From CANRIN01 sp964493515 (GTDB taxonomy: Bacteria; Bacillota; Clostridia; Oscillospirales; JAAYOS01), in contig CAZBNJ010000017.1 in assembly GCA_964493515.1 (NCBI GenBank), forward strand, positions 1-38,028: a DNA stretch of 38,028 bases. Reading direction: 5' to 3'. The notes beneath the pieces are model-generated. The model had not been told where the DNA came from and made no database searches. It saw only the letters and a program-made list of their open reading frames with translations. The position numbers and the translations under genes were made by a program. Position 1 is the first letter of the stretch. The number at the start of each line of letters is the position of its first letter. This document shows, in pieces, positions 23,242 through 31,770 of the stretch.

Positions 23242-24267
23242 TCAGATGAACTTTTTCACACCGGGTATCTTTCGCACAAGCCACACGGCGGCGGCGCACA
23301 CGACGAATATGCCAAGCTCGTAGACGAGCATTGCGGGGAATCGTCCGATAAACTGCGCCAAAAATACGAACACAGGCCGTGACCAGCGTATCAGAAAGAT
23401 GTGCGCGAGGTAGACGCCGAACGTCGTCGCGCTCATCGCCGCGAGCAGCTTTGTGCGCCTCGGATGTACCCTGCGCCGCGCGAGGACGAACAGCGCCGCC
23501 GCCGGAAGCGCGGTGGTCAGCAGGCTCGCGCGCTCGACCCGCAGCGTTATCTCGCCGTAGAGCGACTGCTCCTGCGCGGTGAGCAGTGTTGCTGCGGCTA
23601 TCGGAAGCAGCACGCACGCCCAAGCCGCGATGTCGACGCCCGCGCCGCGCGGAAGCCCCTTCGCGTTTGCGAGCGCGTAGCCGAGCACCATGAATCCGAC
23701 CCACTCGGCGAATATCGCGGGCGGGTTGAGATATTTCGAGATCGTCGGCGCGCCGAGTGAGGACACGAGCGGCAGCACACATACGAACACCGCCCACACC
23801 GCGACGAAGTACCACAGATCGCGCGGCTTTGCGCGGCGGACGAACGCCCGGAGTATCGGCAGCGCGAGCAGCAGTCCGAGGTACATATACAGATACCACA
23901 GCGGCATGGATATCTCGCCCGACCAGAGCGCGGCAAAGAATCCGTCGACTGAGCCGCCGCCGTTCAGGATGTACAGCGGTATCGACACGACGACCAGCAC
24001 AATAACTATTCGTAAAATGCGGTGCAGAAACAACTCCTTGTAGCTCTCATCGCGTCCGAGCAGCAGAGCGCCGCTTATCATCACGAACAGCGGGATGGCG
24101 GTTTTGCTGACAAAGAACCACGCGACCGATAGCCACCAGAGCGCGTCGTTTGGAGCGGACGCGCGGAACAGCTCGGAGTTTGTGTGGTTGACGATGACGA
24201 GGAACACCGCGACCACGCGCAGCAGGTCGAGATAGGGACGGCGCTCAGAAGGTGAACTCGCCGTCAT
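23242..24267 (-). CDS. Acyltransferase 3 family membrane protein
   Basis: A 341-residue membrane protein with about ten hydrophobic segments. The family opening is clear: RRPYLDLLRVVAVFLVIVNHT, with an arginine and the conserved histidine at about residue 28, and PLFVMISGALLLGRD in the second segment. Members (OafA, WecH, OatA N-domain) O-acetylate or succinylate cell-surface glycans, using acyl-CoA on the cytoplasmic side. No SGNH extracellular domain is attached. The start overlaps the preceding aminopeptidase gene by 23 bases but has an ideal GGAGG six bases upstream. It is third in the GDPD-aminopeptidase-acyltransferase operon. Its stop codon lies four bases before the spoIIQ -35 box, so vegetative RNA must run into spoIIQ. 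The glycan target is unknown. Confidence 0.88.
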   Translation of the reverse strand: MTASSPSERRPYLDLLRVVAVFLVIVNHTNSELFRASAPNDALWWLSVAWFFVSKTAIPLFVMISGALLLGRDESYKELFLHRILRIVIVLVVVSIPLYILNGGGSVDGFFAALWSGEISMPLWYLYMYLGLLLALPILRAFVRRAKPRDLWYFVAVWAVFVCVLPLVSSLGAPTISKYLNPPAIFAEWVGFMVLGYALANAKGLPRGAGVDIAAWACVLLPIAAATLLTAQEQSLYGEITLRVERASLLTTALPAAALFVLARRRVHPRRTKLLAAMSATTFGVYLAHIFLIRWSRPVFVFLAQFIGRFPAMLVYELGIFVVCAAAVWLVRKIPGVKKFI

Positions 24268-25477
24268 GGAATACCTCCACCTCTCTACCGTCGCGGGTGC
24301 GTCCGACTATCCGCATATCCGCCGTGCCTATCATAAAGTCGACGTGGGTCATCGACTGATTGAGACCGAGCTTCTCCTGCTCCTCCGGGCTGAGCTTGTC
24401 CGCGCCCTTGATGCAGGCGTAGGACGAGCCGAACGCGAGGTGGCAGCTTGCGTTCTCGTCGAACAGCGTGTTGTAGAAGAGTATCCCGCTGCGGCGTATC
24501 GGACTGGAGTAGGGCACCAGCGCGCACTCGCCGAGGTAACGCGCGCCGTCCAGCTCGAGCTGAGACTGGAGATACTCGTCGCCGACCTTCGCGTGGGCCT
24601 CGACGATGCGTCCGCCCTCAAAGCGCATGGATATGCCGTCGATCAGATTGCCGTTAAGAGCCAGCGGCAGCGACGCGTAGACCACGCCGTCCACTCCCAG
24701 GCGGTGCGGCGCGGTGAATATCTCCTCGGTCGGGATGTTCGGGATGAACACGCGGCCGTTCTTTGCGGTCTCGCAAACGCCGTCCCAGATGTGGTTTTCG
24801 GGCAGCTTTATCGTAAGGTCGGTGCCGAGCGAGTTTGAGTAGTGCAGCGACTCGAACTGCCACTCGTCCAGCTTCGCGATGCGCGCGAGCTGACGCTTGT
24901 TCTTCTCCTCCCATCGCTCGGCGGCGCGGCCGTCGCTGGTGACGAGGCAGCAATCGAATATCGCGTCCCACAGCCGTTCGACCGCCGTCTTTTCGTCGAG
25001 GTCGGGGAATACGAGCTTTGCCCAGCCGGGGGTGGCGTAAGCGGCGACCGACCACTGCGCGGCGTTCTGACGGCGCGCGGCGCGGTACTCCTTGAGCTTT
25101 GAGTTCTGCGCTATCGACGCGCGCTGCATACGCTTCGGGTCGATGCCCTTCATCGCGGCGGGGTCGAATCCGGCGACCGAGAAGGTCGCGCTGCCGCTTG
25201 CGGTGAGATTGTTGTAGAACGCGACCCGCCAGTCGGGGAACTCGTCAAACGACGCGTCCGGGTCGCGGAGATATTTCTCACGGCTGACCGCGCCGTCCGA
25301 CCACTGCACGTCCACCACGCCCGCGCCCGCGTCGTGAGCGCCTGCGACAAGCATTCGGGTGAGGTCTGCGCAGTCGACCGGCGAGCTGATGAGCAGGGGC
25401 TGTCCCTCCGCGGGATTTACGCCGCAGCGCATAAGAAAATCGGCGTATTCCGCGAGCTTTGCACTGAAATCTGCCAT
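24245..25477 (-). CDS. M29 family aminopeptidase (AmpS/PepS-type)
   Basis: A 410-residue cytosolic, cobalt- or zinc-dependent aminopeptidase of the thermophilic aminopeptidase (M29) family. The expected order of metal and catalytic segments is present in the C-terminal half: NIPTEEIFTAPH, then LGECALVP, the ASCHLAFGSSY histidine segment, and MTHVDFMIGTADM with the last histidine and aspartate ligands. The N-terminal half has the conserved LLISSPVDCADLTRMLV region. Length and motifs are standard for Clostridial PepS. It begins four bases after the GDPD stop and overlaps the acyltransferase by 23 bases, so it is the middle gene of a tight operon. The role is general peptide turnover; substrate preference cannot be told from sequence. 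Confidence 0.93.
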   Translation of the reverse strand: MADFSAKLAEYADFLMRCGVNPAEGQPLLISSPVDCADLTRMLVAGAHDAGAGVVDVQWSDGAVSREKYLRDPDASFDEFPDWRVAFYNNLTASGSATFSVAGFDPAAMKGIDPKRMQRASIAQNSKLKEYRAARRQNAAQWSVAAYATPGWAKLVFPDLDEKTAVERLWDAIFDCCLVTSDGRAAERWEEKNKRQLARIAKLDEWQFESLHYSNSLGTDLTIKLPENHIWDGVCETAKNGRVFIPNIPTEEIFTAPHRLGVDGVVYASLPLALNGNLIDGISMRFEGGRIVEAHAKVGDEYLQSQLELDGARYLGECALVPYSSPIRRSGILFYNTLFDENASCHLAFGSSYACIKGADKLSPEEQEKLGLNQSMTHVDFMIGTADMRIVGRTRDGREVEVFHDGEFTF

Positions 25478-25481
25478 GTTT

Positions 25482-26219
25482 TTACTCCTTCTCCACCGCC
25501 GCGCGGACTTCCATCGCGAGGGCGGGCTTGTTGGTTATTATCGCGTCGCAGCCGAGGCGGATAAGCTTCTCCATGTCCGAAGGCTCGTCCACCGTCCAGG
25601 GATGCACATTCACACCGAGCCGGTGGCTCTCGGTAACATAGTCGGGTATCATCAGGTTCTGCTGCATGGGGTGCAGCGCGTCGGCGTGTATCTCGTGCGC
25701 GTAGTTCCACGGATAGGCAAAGCCGCAGGAGTAGAGCAGACCGAGCTTTGCGTTCGGCAGCGCCTCCTTCAGCATCAGCAGCGAGTAGTGGTTGAACGAT
25801 GAGTAGATGAGCCTGTCCGCCATGCCGTACTCCGCCTCCAGCCGCGCGAGGCTCGCTATCATCTCCGGCTCGGGCAGCGCGCCCGCCTTCAGCTCGACGT
25901 TTATCGTGAGGTTCGACGGCGCGATGAGCGCGTACACCTCGGCAAGCGTGGGTATCCGCTCGCCCGCAAACTCGTTCTGCTTATAGGAGAAGTCGAACTT
26001 TCGCAGCTCGTCGAGGGTGAAGTCGGTGACAAGTCCCTTGCCGCTGGACGTGCGGTCGATGCGCTCGTCGTGCAGCACGACCACCTCGCCGCTCTTGCAG
26101 AGATGCACGTCCAGCTCGATGCCGTCCGCGCCGCAGTCTATCGCCTTTTTGAACGCCGACAGGGTGTTCTCCGGCGCCTCGGACGAGAATCCGCGATGTG
26201 CCCATATCTTGGTGTGCAT
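25482..26219 (-). CDS. Glycerophosphodiester phosphodiesterase
   Basis: A 245-residue enzyme of the UgpQ/GDPD type that hydrolyses deacylated phospholipids to glycerol 3-phosphate and an alcohol. The catalytic HRG is at the N-terminus (IWAHRGFSSEAPENT), followed by the metal-binding GADGIELDVHLCKSGEVVVLHD stretch with E, D and the second catalytic histidine, INVELK, and the C-terminal VHPWTVD and CDAIITNKP segments. There is no signal peptide, so it is cytoplasmic. The ATG at 26219 follows GGAGGG at good distance. It is the first gene of the operon with an M29 aminopeptidase and an acyltransferase, and its promoter is divergent from that of femX. A link to membrane lipid turnover is likely. 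Confidence 0.95.
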   Translation of the reverse strand: MHTKIWAHRGFSSEAPENTLSAFKKAIDCGADGIELDVHLCKSGEVVVLHDERIDRTSSGKGLVTDFTLDELRKFDFSYKQNEFAGERIPTLAEVYALIAPSNLTINVELKAGALPEPEMIASLARLEAEYGMADRLIYSSFNHYSLLMLKEALPNAKLGLLYSCGFAYPWNYAHEIHADALHPMQQNLMIPDYVTESHRLGVNVHPWTVDEPSDMEKLIRLGCDAIITNKPALAMEVRAAVEKE

Positions 26220-26251
26220 GATATCCCTCCCAAATTTTTCTTGATAACGAC

Positions 26252-26280
26252 ATTATACTCCCGACAGTGGGCAAAATCAA
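26252..26280 (-). promoter_or_regulatory. Sigma-A promoter of the GDPD operon
   Basis: On the minus strand TTGATT (26275-26280), 17 bp, TATAAT (26252-26257). Confidence 0.75.
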
Positions 26281-26291
26281 GGTATAACCGC

Positions 26292-26320
26292 TTGACACGA
26301 GCGTCGATTGGCGGTAATAT
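26292..26320 (+). promoter_or_regulatory. Sigma-A promoter of femX-alr
   Basis: TTGACA (26292-26297), 17 bp, TAATAT (26315-26320). It is divergent from the GDPD promoter, with 11 bp between the two -35 boxes. Confidence 0.75.
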
Positions 26321-26362
26321 TATTCTGTATCCATATATTCACTCTGAAAGGACGATAACTCC

Positions 26363-27427
26363 ATGCCGGAGAACATGATAGAAGTTATACGCGAGGAAGA
26401 TATGCCCGAGTTTGACGCGTTTGTCGCGTCGCATCCGAAGGGCCACTTCATGCAGACCTCGCTGTGGGCAAAGCATAAGCCCGAGTGGCAGCACCTCGCG
26501 ATGCTCAAACGGGACGCGGACGGCACTCCGGTGGGCGGTATGTCGGTGCTTATCCGTAAGGTGCCCAAGCTGCCGTACACCCTGATGTACTGCTGCCGCG
26601 GGCCGGTGTGCGACCCGGAGGACGAGGAGACGGTGCTCGACCTGCTGTCCGCCTGCAAGTCGCTTGCGCGGACGATGCGGAGCTACGCCGTAAAGATAGA
26701 CCCCGATCTGCCGAAGCCCTCGCCGACGTTTGAGAAGTGCCTCGCTAAGCAGGGCTTCAAGCTGGTGGACGGCGGAAAGAACTTTGAGGGCGCGCAGCCG
26801 CGGTTCGTGTTCCGTCTCGACATCGGCGGCAAGACCGAGGACGAGATAATGGCGGGCTTCGACTCCAAGACCCGCTACAACGTGCGCCTTGCGGGACGCA
26901 AGGGTGTTGTGTGCAAAAACGCCGGCGCGGAGGGTCTGGACGACTTCCAGGCGCTGATGGAGGAGACCGGACGGCGCGACGGATTCGTCGTGCGCGGCAG
27001 GAGCTATTTCGCGTCGATGCTCGAGAACCTGGGCGAGCACGCGCGGCTGTATATGTGCTATCTGCCCGACGGCACGCCGATAAGCGGAGCGCTTGCGATA
27101 TGGTACGGCGACAAGGTGTGGTATCTCTACGGCGCAAGCTCGTCGCAGCACCGCGAGTTCATGCCGAACTATCTCATGCAGTGGGAGATGATCCGCTGGG
27201 CGGTGGAGAAGGGGTGCAGGATATACGATTTTCGCGGGGTCAGCGGCGATCTGTCCCCCGAGAACCCGCTGTACGGGCTGTACCGCTTTAAGAAGGGCTT
27301 CGGCGGCGACTTCGTCGAGTTCATCGGCGAGTACGACTATGTGCTCAGCCGCACGCTTCGCAAGATGGTGAACGTCGGCAAGAAGATGATGATGAAGCGC
27401 GCGATGCACAGGTCGAAGAAAAATTAA
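26363..27427 (+). CDS. FemABX-type peptidoglycan aminoacyltransferase
   Basis: A 354-residue transferase of the FemABX family (tandem GNAT folds), which transfers amino acids from aminoacyl-tRNA to lipid II to build cross-bridges. Recognisable parts are the first GNAT half with HPKGHFMQTSLWAKHK, the central DSKTRYNVRLAGRKGV segment conserved in the family, and the second half with ISGALAIWYGDKVWYLYGASS, MPNYLMQWEMIRWAVEKG and YDFRGVSGD, then LYRFKKGFGGDFVEF. The coiled-coil arm of FemA/FemB is absent, so it is FemX-sized. A lone copy followed by a racemase gene 25 bases downstream suggests one residue is added, possibly a D-amino acid or the product that the racemase influences; that is inference. 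The site AAAGGA precedes the ATG. Confidence 0.9.
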   Translation: MPENMIEVIREEDMPEFDAFVASHPKGHFMQTSLWAKHKPEWQHLAMLKRDADGTPVGGMSVLIRKVPKLPYTLMYCCRGPVCDPEDEETVLDLLSACKSLARTMRSYAVKIDPDLPKPSPTFEKCLAKQGFKLVDGGKNFEGAQPRFVFRLDIGGKTEDEIMAGFDSKTRYNVRLAGRKGVVCKNAGAEGLDDFQALMEETGRRDGFVVRGRSYFASMLENLGEHARLYMCYLPDGTPISGALAIWYGDKVWYLYGASSSQHREFMPNYLMQWEMIRWAVEKGCRIYDFRGVSGDLSPENPLYGLYRFKKGFGGDFVEFIGEYDYVLSRTLRKMVNVGKKMMMKRAMHRSKKN

Positions 27428-27451
27428 AGATTTTCGGGAAGTGGGGATAGC

Positions 27452-28543
27452 ATGAAGGCGCTTCTTGTTCAGGTCGGACGGCTGCGCGCAAACGCAAAGA
27501 CAGTTCAAAAGCTCGCGGGCGGCACCTCGGTCTATGCCGTGCTCAAGGGCAACGCCTACGGCATGGGGCTTATCGAAACGGCAAGGATACTCCGCGAGGA
27601 GGGCTTTGTCCGCTTTGCGCTGACCGAGCTTTCGGACGCGATAGCCCTTCGCTCGGCGATGCAGGACGTGGAGATACTGATGCTCCGCTCTACCCCCGAG
27701 CCGGAGTTCATAAACGGACTTATCGACTACAATCTGGTGGGCACGATAGGCTCGCAGGACGCGGCGGTCGCGATGAACGGCATCGCAAAGGCGCGGAGCA
27801 CGGTCATCGAGGCGCACATCGAGATAGACACCGGCATGGGCCGCTATGGCTTTGAGCCGGACGACATAAAGGGTCTGCTTCAGGTGTACAAGTACATGGA
27901 CGGACTGGCGCTGACCGGCATATACACCCACTTCTGCGAGAGCTGGAAGTCGGAAAAGCGCACGCGCGCACAGCTGGACGCGCTTGAGAGCACCGTGTCC
28001 GCGCTGCATCGGGAGAACATCGACCCGGGACTTGTCCACGCGGCGAACAGCTCGGCGCTTACGCTCTATCCGTGGTCGAAGTGCGACGCGGCGAGAGTCG
28101 GCTCGCTGTTTACCGGACGGGTCGCGGCAAAGAACAAGCTGGGACTTCAGCGTGTCGGTGCGATGATAAGCGAGGTCGGCGAGGTGCGTCGGCTTCCTGC
28201 CGGCTCGACCGTGGGCTACGGCTCGGCTTACAGGGCGAAAAAGGACAGGCAGATAGCGGTGATACCGGTGGGCTACGCCGACGGATTCTGCGTTGAAAAG
28301 GCGCACGACAGCTACCGCCTGCGCGACGCGCTGCTGTACGCGTTTTCCAGCCTGTGGCGCGGTATCCGCCGCAAAAAGATGTATGTTACGATAAACGGCA
28401 AGCGCGCGCGGGTGCTTGGGCACGTCGGAATGCTGCACACGGTGGCGGACGTGACCGGAATGCGTGTGTCGGCGGGCGATCGCGTGCTGATGGACGTCAA
28501 TCCGATACTAGTGCCGAATGACATAAAACGCATTTACGAATAA
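27452..28543 (+). CDS. Alanine racemase family protein, divergent subfamily
   Basis: A 363-residue PLP-dependent fold type III racemase. The PLP lysine is K32 in AVLKGNAYGMG (usual AVVKANAYGHG). Further typical segments are IEIDTGMGRYGF, IYTHFCES, HAANSSA and the second catalytic tyrosine in TVGYGSAYRA (Y256), then IPVGYADGF. The canonical GRVCMDQ motif is replaced by GHVGMLHTVADVTG, so the usual substrate-side aspartate is missing. The ending NPILVPNDIKRIYE resembles a branch of Firmicutes racemases rather than housekeeping Alr. Being directly behind femX it probably supplies a residue for cell-wall peptides. Alanine, serine or another amino acid is possible. A weak GTGGGG site precedes the ATG. 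Confidence 0.85.
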   Translation: MKALLVQVGRLRANAKTVQKLAGGTSVYAVLKGNAYGMGLIETARILREEGFVRFALTELSDAIALRSAMQDVEILMLRSTPEPEFINGLIDYNLVGTIGSQDAAVAMNGIAKARSTVIEAHIEIDTGMGRYGFEPDDIKGLLQVYKYMDGLALTGIYTHFCESWKSEKRTRAQLDALESTVSALHRENIDPGLVHAANSSALTLYPWSKCDAARVGSLFTGRVAAKNKLGLQRVGAMISEVGEVRRLPAGSTVGYGSAYRAKKDRQIAVIPVGYADGFCVEKAHDSYRLRDALLYAFSSLWRGIRRKKMYVTINGKRARVLGHVGMLHTVADVTGMRVSAGDRVLMDVNPILVPNDIKRIYE

Positions 28544-28565
28544 AATATACACGAATTATCGAAGT

Positions 28566-28597
28566 GTGACCGAAAAGTGACCGCAGCCATATATAAT
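28566..28597 (+). promoter_or_regulatory. Promoter with 11-bp-phased direct repeats before the 49-residue gene
   Basis: GTGACCG occurs at 28566-28572 and again at 28577-28583, a period of 11 bp, ending eight bases before a perfect TATAAT (28592-28597). There is no recognisable -35 box. Direct repeats of this phase upstream of a lone -10 are typical for PhoB/OmpR-type activators. Confidence 0.5.
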
Positions 28598-28642
28598 GAG
28601 TTTAGCCACTAGGGTGGATAACCAAGTGACAGAGGTGAGAAA

Positions 28643-28792
28643 ATGGCGGCCGGAAAGACAGTCATAGTCAAAATACTCGAGGAGCAAAACAATACCTGGC
28701 AGGGAACCGTTACCTGGGTGGAAACAAACAGGACGATGCCCTTCCGCTCGGTGCTGGAGCTGATCCGGCTGATGGACAGCGCGGTCGAGTAA
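28643..28792 (+). CDS. Small conserved-looking protein, 49 residues
   Basis: A 49-residue open frame with a good site (GAGGTGAG before the ATG), its own promoter upstream and a perfect terminator 14 bases after the stop, so it is a complete single-gene unit. The protein starts MAAGKTVIVKILEEQNNTWQG, continues with a TVTWVE strand, and ends in an RSVLELIRLMDSAVE helix. From memory, similar short proteins with a QN-x-W-QG-x-x-x-W core and an FRSxLELIxLxDSA tail occur in many Clostridia without a known function; this needs a database check. No signal peptide or membrane segment is present. The predicted fold is beta-beta-alpha. Promoter repeats suggest control by a response regulator. Confidence 0.8.
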   Translation: MAAGKTVIVKILEEQNNTWQGTVTWVETNRTMPFRSVLELIRLMDSAVE

Positions 28793-28806
28793 AAAGACTA
28801 TAAAAA

Positions 28807-28835
28807 AGAGACGAGCTTTTGCTCGTCTCTTTTTT
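28807..28835. terminator. Bidirectional terminator between the small gene and cca
   Basis: AGAGACGAGC (28807-28816), loop TTTT, GCTCGTCTCT (28821-28830), flanked by A and T runs. It overlaps the last codon of cca. Confidence 0.9.
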
Positions 28836-30165
28836 ATCGCTCAAACCGTCGAACGTGCTCAAGCAGCGCCGAGCGCTCGTTTGCGACCTCGCCGGACAGC
28901 ACGTCGTCGCAGAGCCGCTCGAGCAGTCTGCCGCGCTCGGTCGGCGGCGCGTCCAGCTCGTCGCCGTGAATGGCGAGCATCGACGGCGAGTACGGCGCGT
29001 TCGACGCGATAAGCTCGCGCGCAAGCTCGATGGCCGCGCGGATATCGGCGACCCGTTCGCGCGCGCCGTCCTTTTTGAGATCGTGCGCGAGCGCGTCGGC
29101 AAGCTGCACCTCGCACAGCTGCATGAATCCGTCCTCGCCGAGCCTCCGCAGGTATCGCCCGATGAGCGCGGGTTTTGGGGAGAGTGGGTCGTCGTGCATC
29201 CGCACAAGCTCGGTCGTGCGCTCGCGGACCGCCCTTGACGCGTGGAGAGCCTCCAGACGTGCCCGCGTCATCGGCGCGCCGCGCTCGGGATGTCCGTGAA
29301 AGCTGCGGTGACCGTTCGGCTTTTCCAAGGCGCACAGCGGCTTTGCGATGTCGTGAAACAGCAGCGCAAGGCGTATCTGCGGGTCGGGCGGGGAGAGCGC
29401 TATCGAGCGGCAGATGTGCTCCCACACGTCAAAGCAATGCCAACTGTTGCGGTGCTCAAAGCCGACGCAGGGAGATATCTCGGGTATCGCGGCGGCAAGC
29501 ACGTCGGGATAGTCGAGCAGTATACGCTCGGCGTCGACGCCGCAGAGCAGCTTGCCAAGCTCCGCGAGTATCCGCTCGCCGCTTATTTTTTCGATGAGCG
29601 GCGCAAGCTCGCGTGCGGCGGAGGCGGTCGCGTCGTCGAGCGTAAAGCCTCCGAGGGTGGACGCAAACCGCAGCGCGCGTAGTATCCGCAGGGCGTCCTC
29701 CGAGAATCGGGCAGAGGGGTCGCCGACGCAGCGTATCGTCTGCCGTTCTAGGTCGGAGCGTCCGCCGAACGGGTCGACTATCTCGCCGTCCGCGTCCGCC
29801 GCCATTGCGTTTATCGTAAAATCGCGACGCGCGAGGTCGCCCTCGAGCGTCGTGTCAAAGCTGACCGAGGTCGGGTGTCGCGCGTCGTCATAGCCGCCGT
29901 CCGAGCGAAAGGTGGTTATCTCATACTGCCTGCCGTCGAGCAGGACGGCTATCGTGCCGTGCTTTCTGCCGACGTCTATCGTTTTGAGGTCGGAAAAGAC
30001 GCGCTCGGTGTCCTCCGGCAGCGCGGACGTGCATATGTCCCAATCGTCGGCGCTCCGTCCGAGCAGCGCGTCGCGAACACATCCGCCGACCGCGTACGCC
30101 TCAAAACCGGCGACGCGCAGGCGGTCGATGACCGTCCGCGCGCCGGGGTGAATGGTTATCCTCAT
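28834..30165 (-). CDS. cca: CCA tRNA nucleotidyltransferase with HD domain
   Basis: Adds or repairs the 3' CCA end of tRNAs. The 443 residues show the class II head: GGCVRDALLG (about 27-36), the catalytic DWDICTSA with two metal aspartates, GTIAVLLDGRQYEITTFR, then RRDFTINAMA, PFGG and FSEDALRILRALRFA. A C-terminal HD phosphohydrolase domain follows (HCFDVWEHICRSI, LLFHDIAKP, HGHPERGA), found in many bacterial CCA-adding enzymes that process damaged ends or cyclic phosphates. It starts seven bases after the glyS stop without a clear ribosome binding site, so it depends on coupling to glyS. The pairing of two tRNA-maturation genes makes functional sense. Confidence 0.95.
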   Translation of the reverse strand: MRITIHPGARTVIDRLRVAGFEAYAVGGCVRDALLGRSADDWDICTSALPEDTERVFSDLKTIDVGRKHGTIAVLLDGRQYEITTFRSDGGYDDARHPTSVSFDTTLEGDLARRDFTINAMAADADGEIVDPFGGRSDLERQTIRCVGDPSARFSEDALRILRALRFASTLGGFTLDDATASAARELAPLIEKISGERILAELGKLLCGVDAERILLDYPDVLAAAIPEISPCVGFEHRNSWHCFDVWEHICRSIALSPPDPQIRLALLFHDIAKPLCALEKPNGHRSFHGHPERGAPMTRARLEALHASRAVRERTTELVRMHDDPLSPKPALIGRYLRRLGEDGFMQLCEVQLADALAHDLKKDGARERVADIRAAIELARELIASNAPYSPSMLAIHGDELDAPPTERGRLLERLCDDVLSGEVANERSALLEHVRRFER

Positions 30166-30172
30166 TATATTA

Positions 30173-31570
30173 TCAGAAACCGAGATGCTTTTCGATATAG
30201 TCGGCGACCTCGGCTATCGGCAGTCGCACCTGCTCCATCGAGTCGCGCTCGCGGACGGTTACGCAGCCGTCGCCAGCCTTCTCGTCGTCGCCGACGGTGT
30301 CGAAGTCGACGGTTACGCAGAACGGCGTGCCTATCTCGTCCTCGCGGCGATAGCGCTTGCCGATAGAGCCGGTCTCGTCGTAGTCGGTCATGAAGCGCTT
30401 GGCAAGCTCGTCGCGTATCGGCATCGCGGCCTCGCCGAGCTTCTTGGACAGCGGAAGCACCGCCGCCTTGTACGGCGCGAGCGCGGGCTTGAGGTGCAGC
30501 ACCACGCGGGTGTCGTTCTTCTCCGCGTCCACGACCTCCTCGTCGTATGCCTCGCAGAGAACGGCGAGCACCGTGCGGTCGACGCCGTAGGTCGATTCGA
30601 TGATGAACGGGACAAAGCGCTCGTTGGTGTCCGGGTCGAGATAGTCGATGCGCTGTCCGCTGTACTCCTGATGGCGGGTGAGGTCGAAATTCGTGCGGTT
30701 GTGCGTGCCGTTGACCTCGCCCCAGCCGAATGGGAAGAGGAACTCGATGTCGCACGCCGCGCGGGCGTAGTGTGCGAGCTTCTCGTGGTCGTGATAGCGC
30801 AGATGCTCGGGGTCGATGCCGAGGTCGATGTAGAACTGTCTGCCGTACTCCTTGAAGTAGGCGTACAGCTCCTCGTCCTGACCCTCCTTGCAGAAGGTCT
30901 GGAACTCCGCCTGCTCGAACTCTATCGTGCGGAAGGTGAAGTTGCCGGGGGTTATCTCGTTGCGGAACGCCTTGCCTATCTGACCGATGGAGAAGGGCAG
31001 CTTCGCGCGCTGAGTGCGCTGGACGTTGAGGAAGTTGACATACTCGCCCTGCGCGTTCTCCGGACGGAGGTAGACGACGCTCTTCGAGTCGGCGGTCACT
31101 CCGCGGTGAGTCTCAAACATGAGGTTGAACTCGCGGATGTCAGTAAAGTTGTGCTTGCCGCAGTGCGGGCAGGGAATCGAGTGCGCCTTGATGTACTCGA
31201 ACATCTCCTCCTTGGTCATCGCGTCGGCGTGCGCGTCCGGGTCGAACGACTCAATAAGGTTGTCCGCGCGGATACGCATCTTACACTCCTTGCAGTCGAG
31301 CAGCGGGTCGCTGAACGACGCGACGTGTCCGCTCGCCTCCCACACGCGCGGGTGCATGAGGATGCCGGCGTCCAGCTCGAAGCTGTTGTGGCGCTCCTGT
31401 ATAAAGCGCTTGCGCCACGCGTCCTTGACCGCGTTCTTCAGGCGCGAACCGAGCGGGCCGTAGTCCCATGTGTTCGCCAGTCCGCCGTATATCTCGCTGC
31501 CGGGATAGATAAAGCCGCGGTTTTTGCACAGCGCGACGATCTTCTCCATAGTCTTTTCGGAAGGATTCAT
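30173..31570 (-). CDS. glyS: Glycyl-tRNA synthetase, dimeric (eukaryote-like) type
   Basis: Class II synthetase that charges tRNA-Gly, 465 residues, of the single-chain alpha2 type found in Gram-positives and eukaryotes. Motif 1 region GGLANTWDYGPLGSRLKNA, the zinc-like pairs CKEC and CPHC (about 95-145), motif 2 region GKAFRNEITPGNFTFRTIEFEQAE and motif 3 STYGVDRTVLAVL are all present. The anticodon-binding domain occupies the last 110 residues. The ATG at 31570 has GAGAGG eleven bases upstream; a GTG three codons earlier is too close to it. The 5' leader is only about 33 bases, so the T-box found before many glyS genes is absent. cca follows in the same transcript. Confidence 0.96.
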   Translation of the reverse strand: MNPSEKTMEKIVALCKNRGFIYPGSEIYGGLANTWDYGPLGSRLKNAVKDAWRKRFIQERHNSFELDAGILMHPRVWEASGHVASFSDPLLDCKECKMRIRADNLIESFDPDAHADAMTKEEMFEYIKAHSIPCPHCGKHNFTDIREFNLMFETHRGVTADSKSVVYLRPENAQGEYVNFLNVQRTQRAKLPFSIGQIGKAFRNEITPGNFTFRTIEFEQAEFQTFCKEGQDEELYAYFKEYGRQFYIDLGIDPEHLRYHDHEKLAHYARAACDIEFLFPFGWGEVNGTHNRTNFDLTRHQEYSGQRIDYLDPDTNERFVPFIIESTYGVDRTVLAVLCEAYDEEVVDAEKNDTRVVLHLKPALAPYKAAVLPLSKKLGEAAMPIRDELAKRFMTDYDETGSIGKRYRREDEIGTPFCVTVDFDTVGDDEKAGDGCVTVRERDSMEQVRLPIAEVADYIEKHLGF

Positions 31571-31609
31571 TATTTCCACGTCCTCTCAAATATGTCAGTC
31601 ACGATACAT

Positions 31610-31638
31610 ATTATAGCCGCAAAGACCGCTTCGGTCAA
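31610..31638 (-). promoter_or_regulatory. Sigma-A promoter of glyS-cca
   Basis: On the minus strand TTGACC (31633-31638), 17 bp, TATAAT (31610-31615). Confidence 0.8.
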
Positions 31639-31715
31639 GCCGATTCGTAACATTATTTCGCCGAAATTACACGACGTGCGGGCCGCGCGTCAAAATTTCC
31701 AGAATTTTCCATTTT

Positions 31716-31736
31716 TATTACGAAAAACGCGTAATA
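31716..31736. repeat. Inverted repeat in the glyS/SLH intergenic region
   Basis: TATTACG (31716-31722) and CGTAATA (31730-31736), spaced by seven bases, 35 bp upstream of the SLH promoter. Possible regulator site. The rest of 31639-31770 shows nothing else I can name. Confidence 0.35.
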
Positions 31737-31770
31737 TACCTACAAAACAGTTACAAATGCGTCTGGATTG

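Noticed and set aside
26339..28438. Open frame of 699 codons on the minus strand opposite femX and alr
   Set aside because: It spans two well-defined genes antisense, has a low-complexity His/Arg/Ala composition and lacks a ribosome binding site.
31571..31609. T-box riboswitch before glyS
   Set aside because: The predicted promoter leaves a leader of only about 33 bases, and the conserved T-box sequence is absent.
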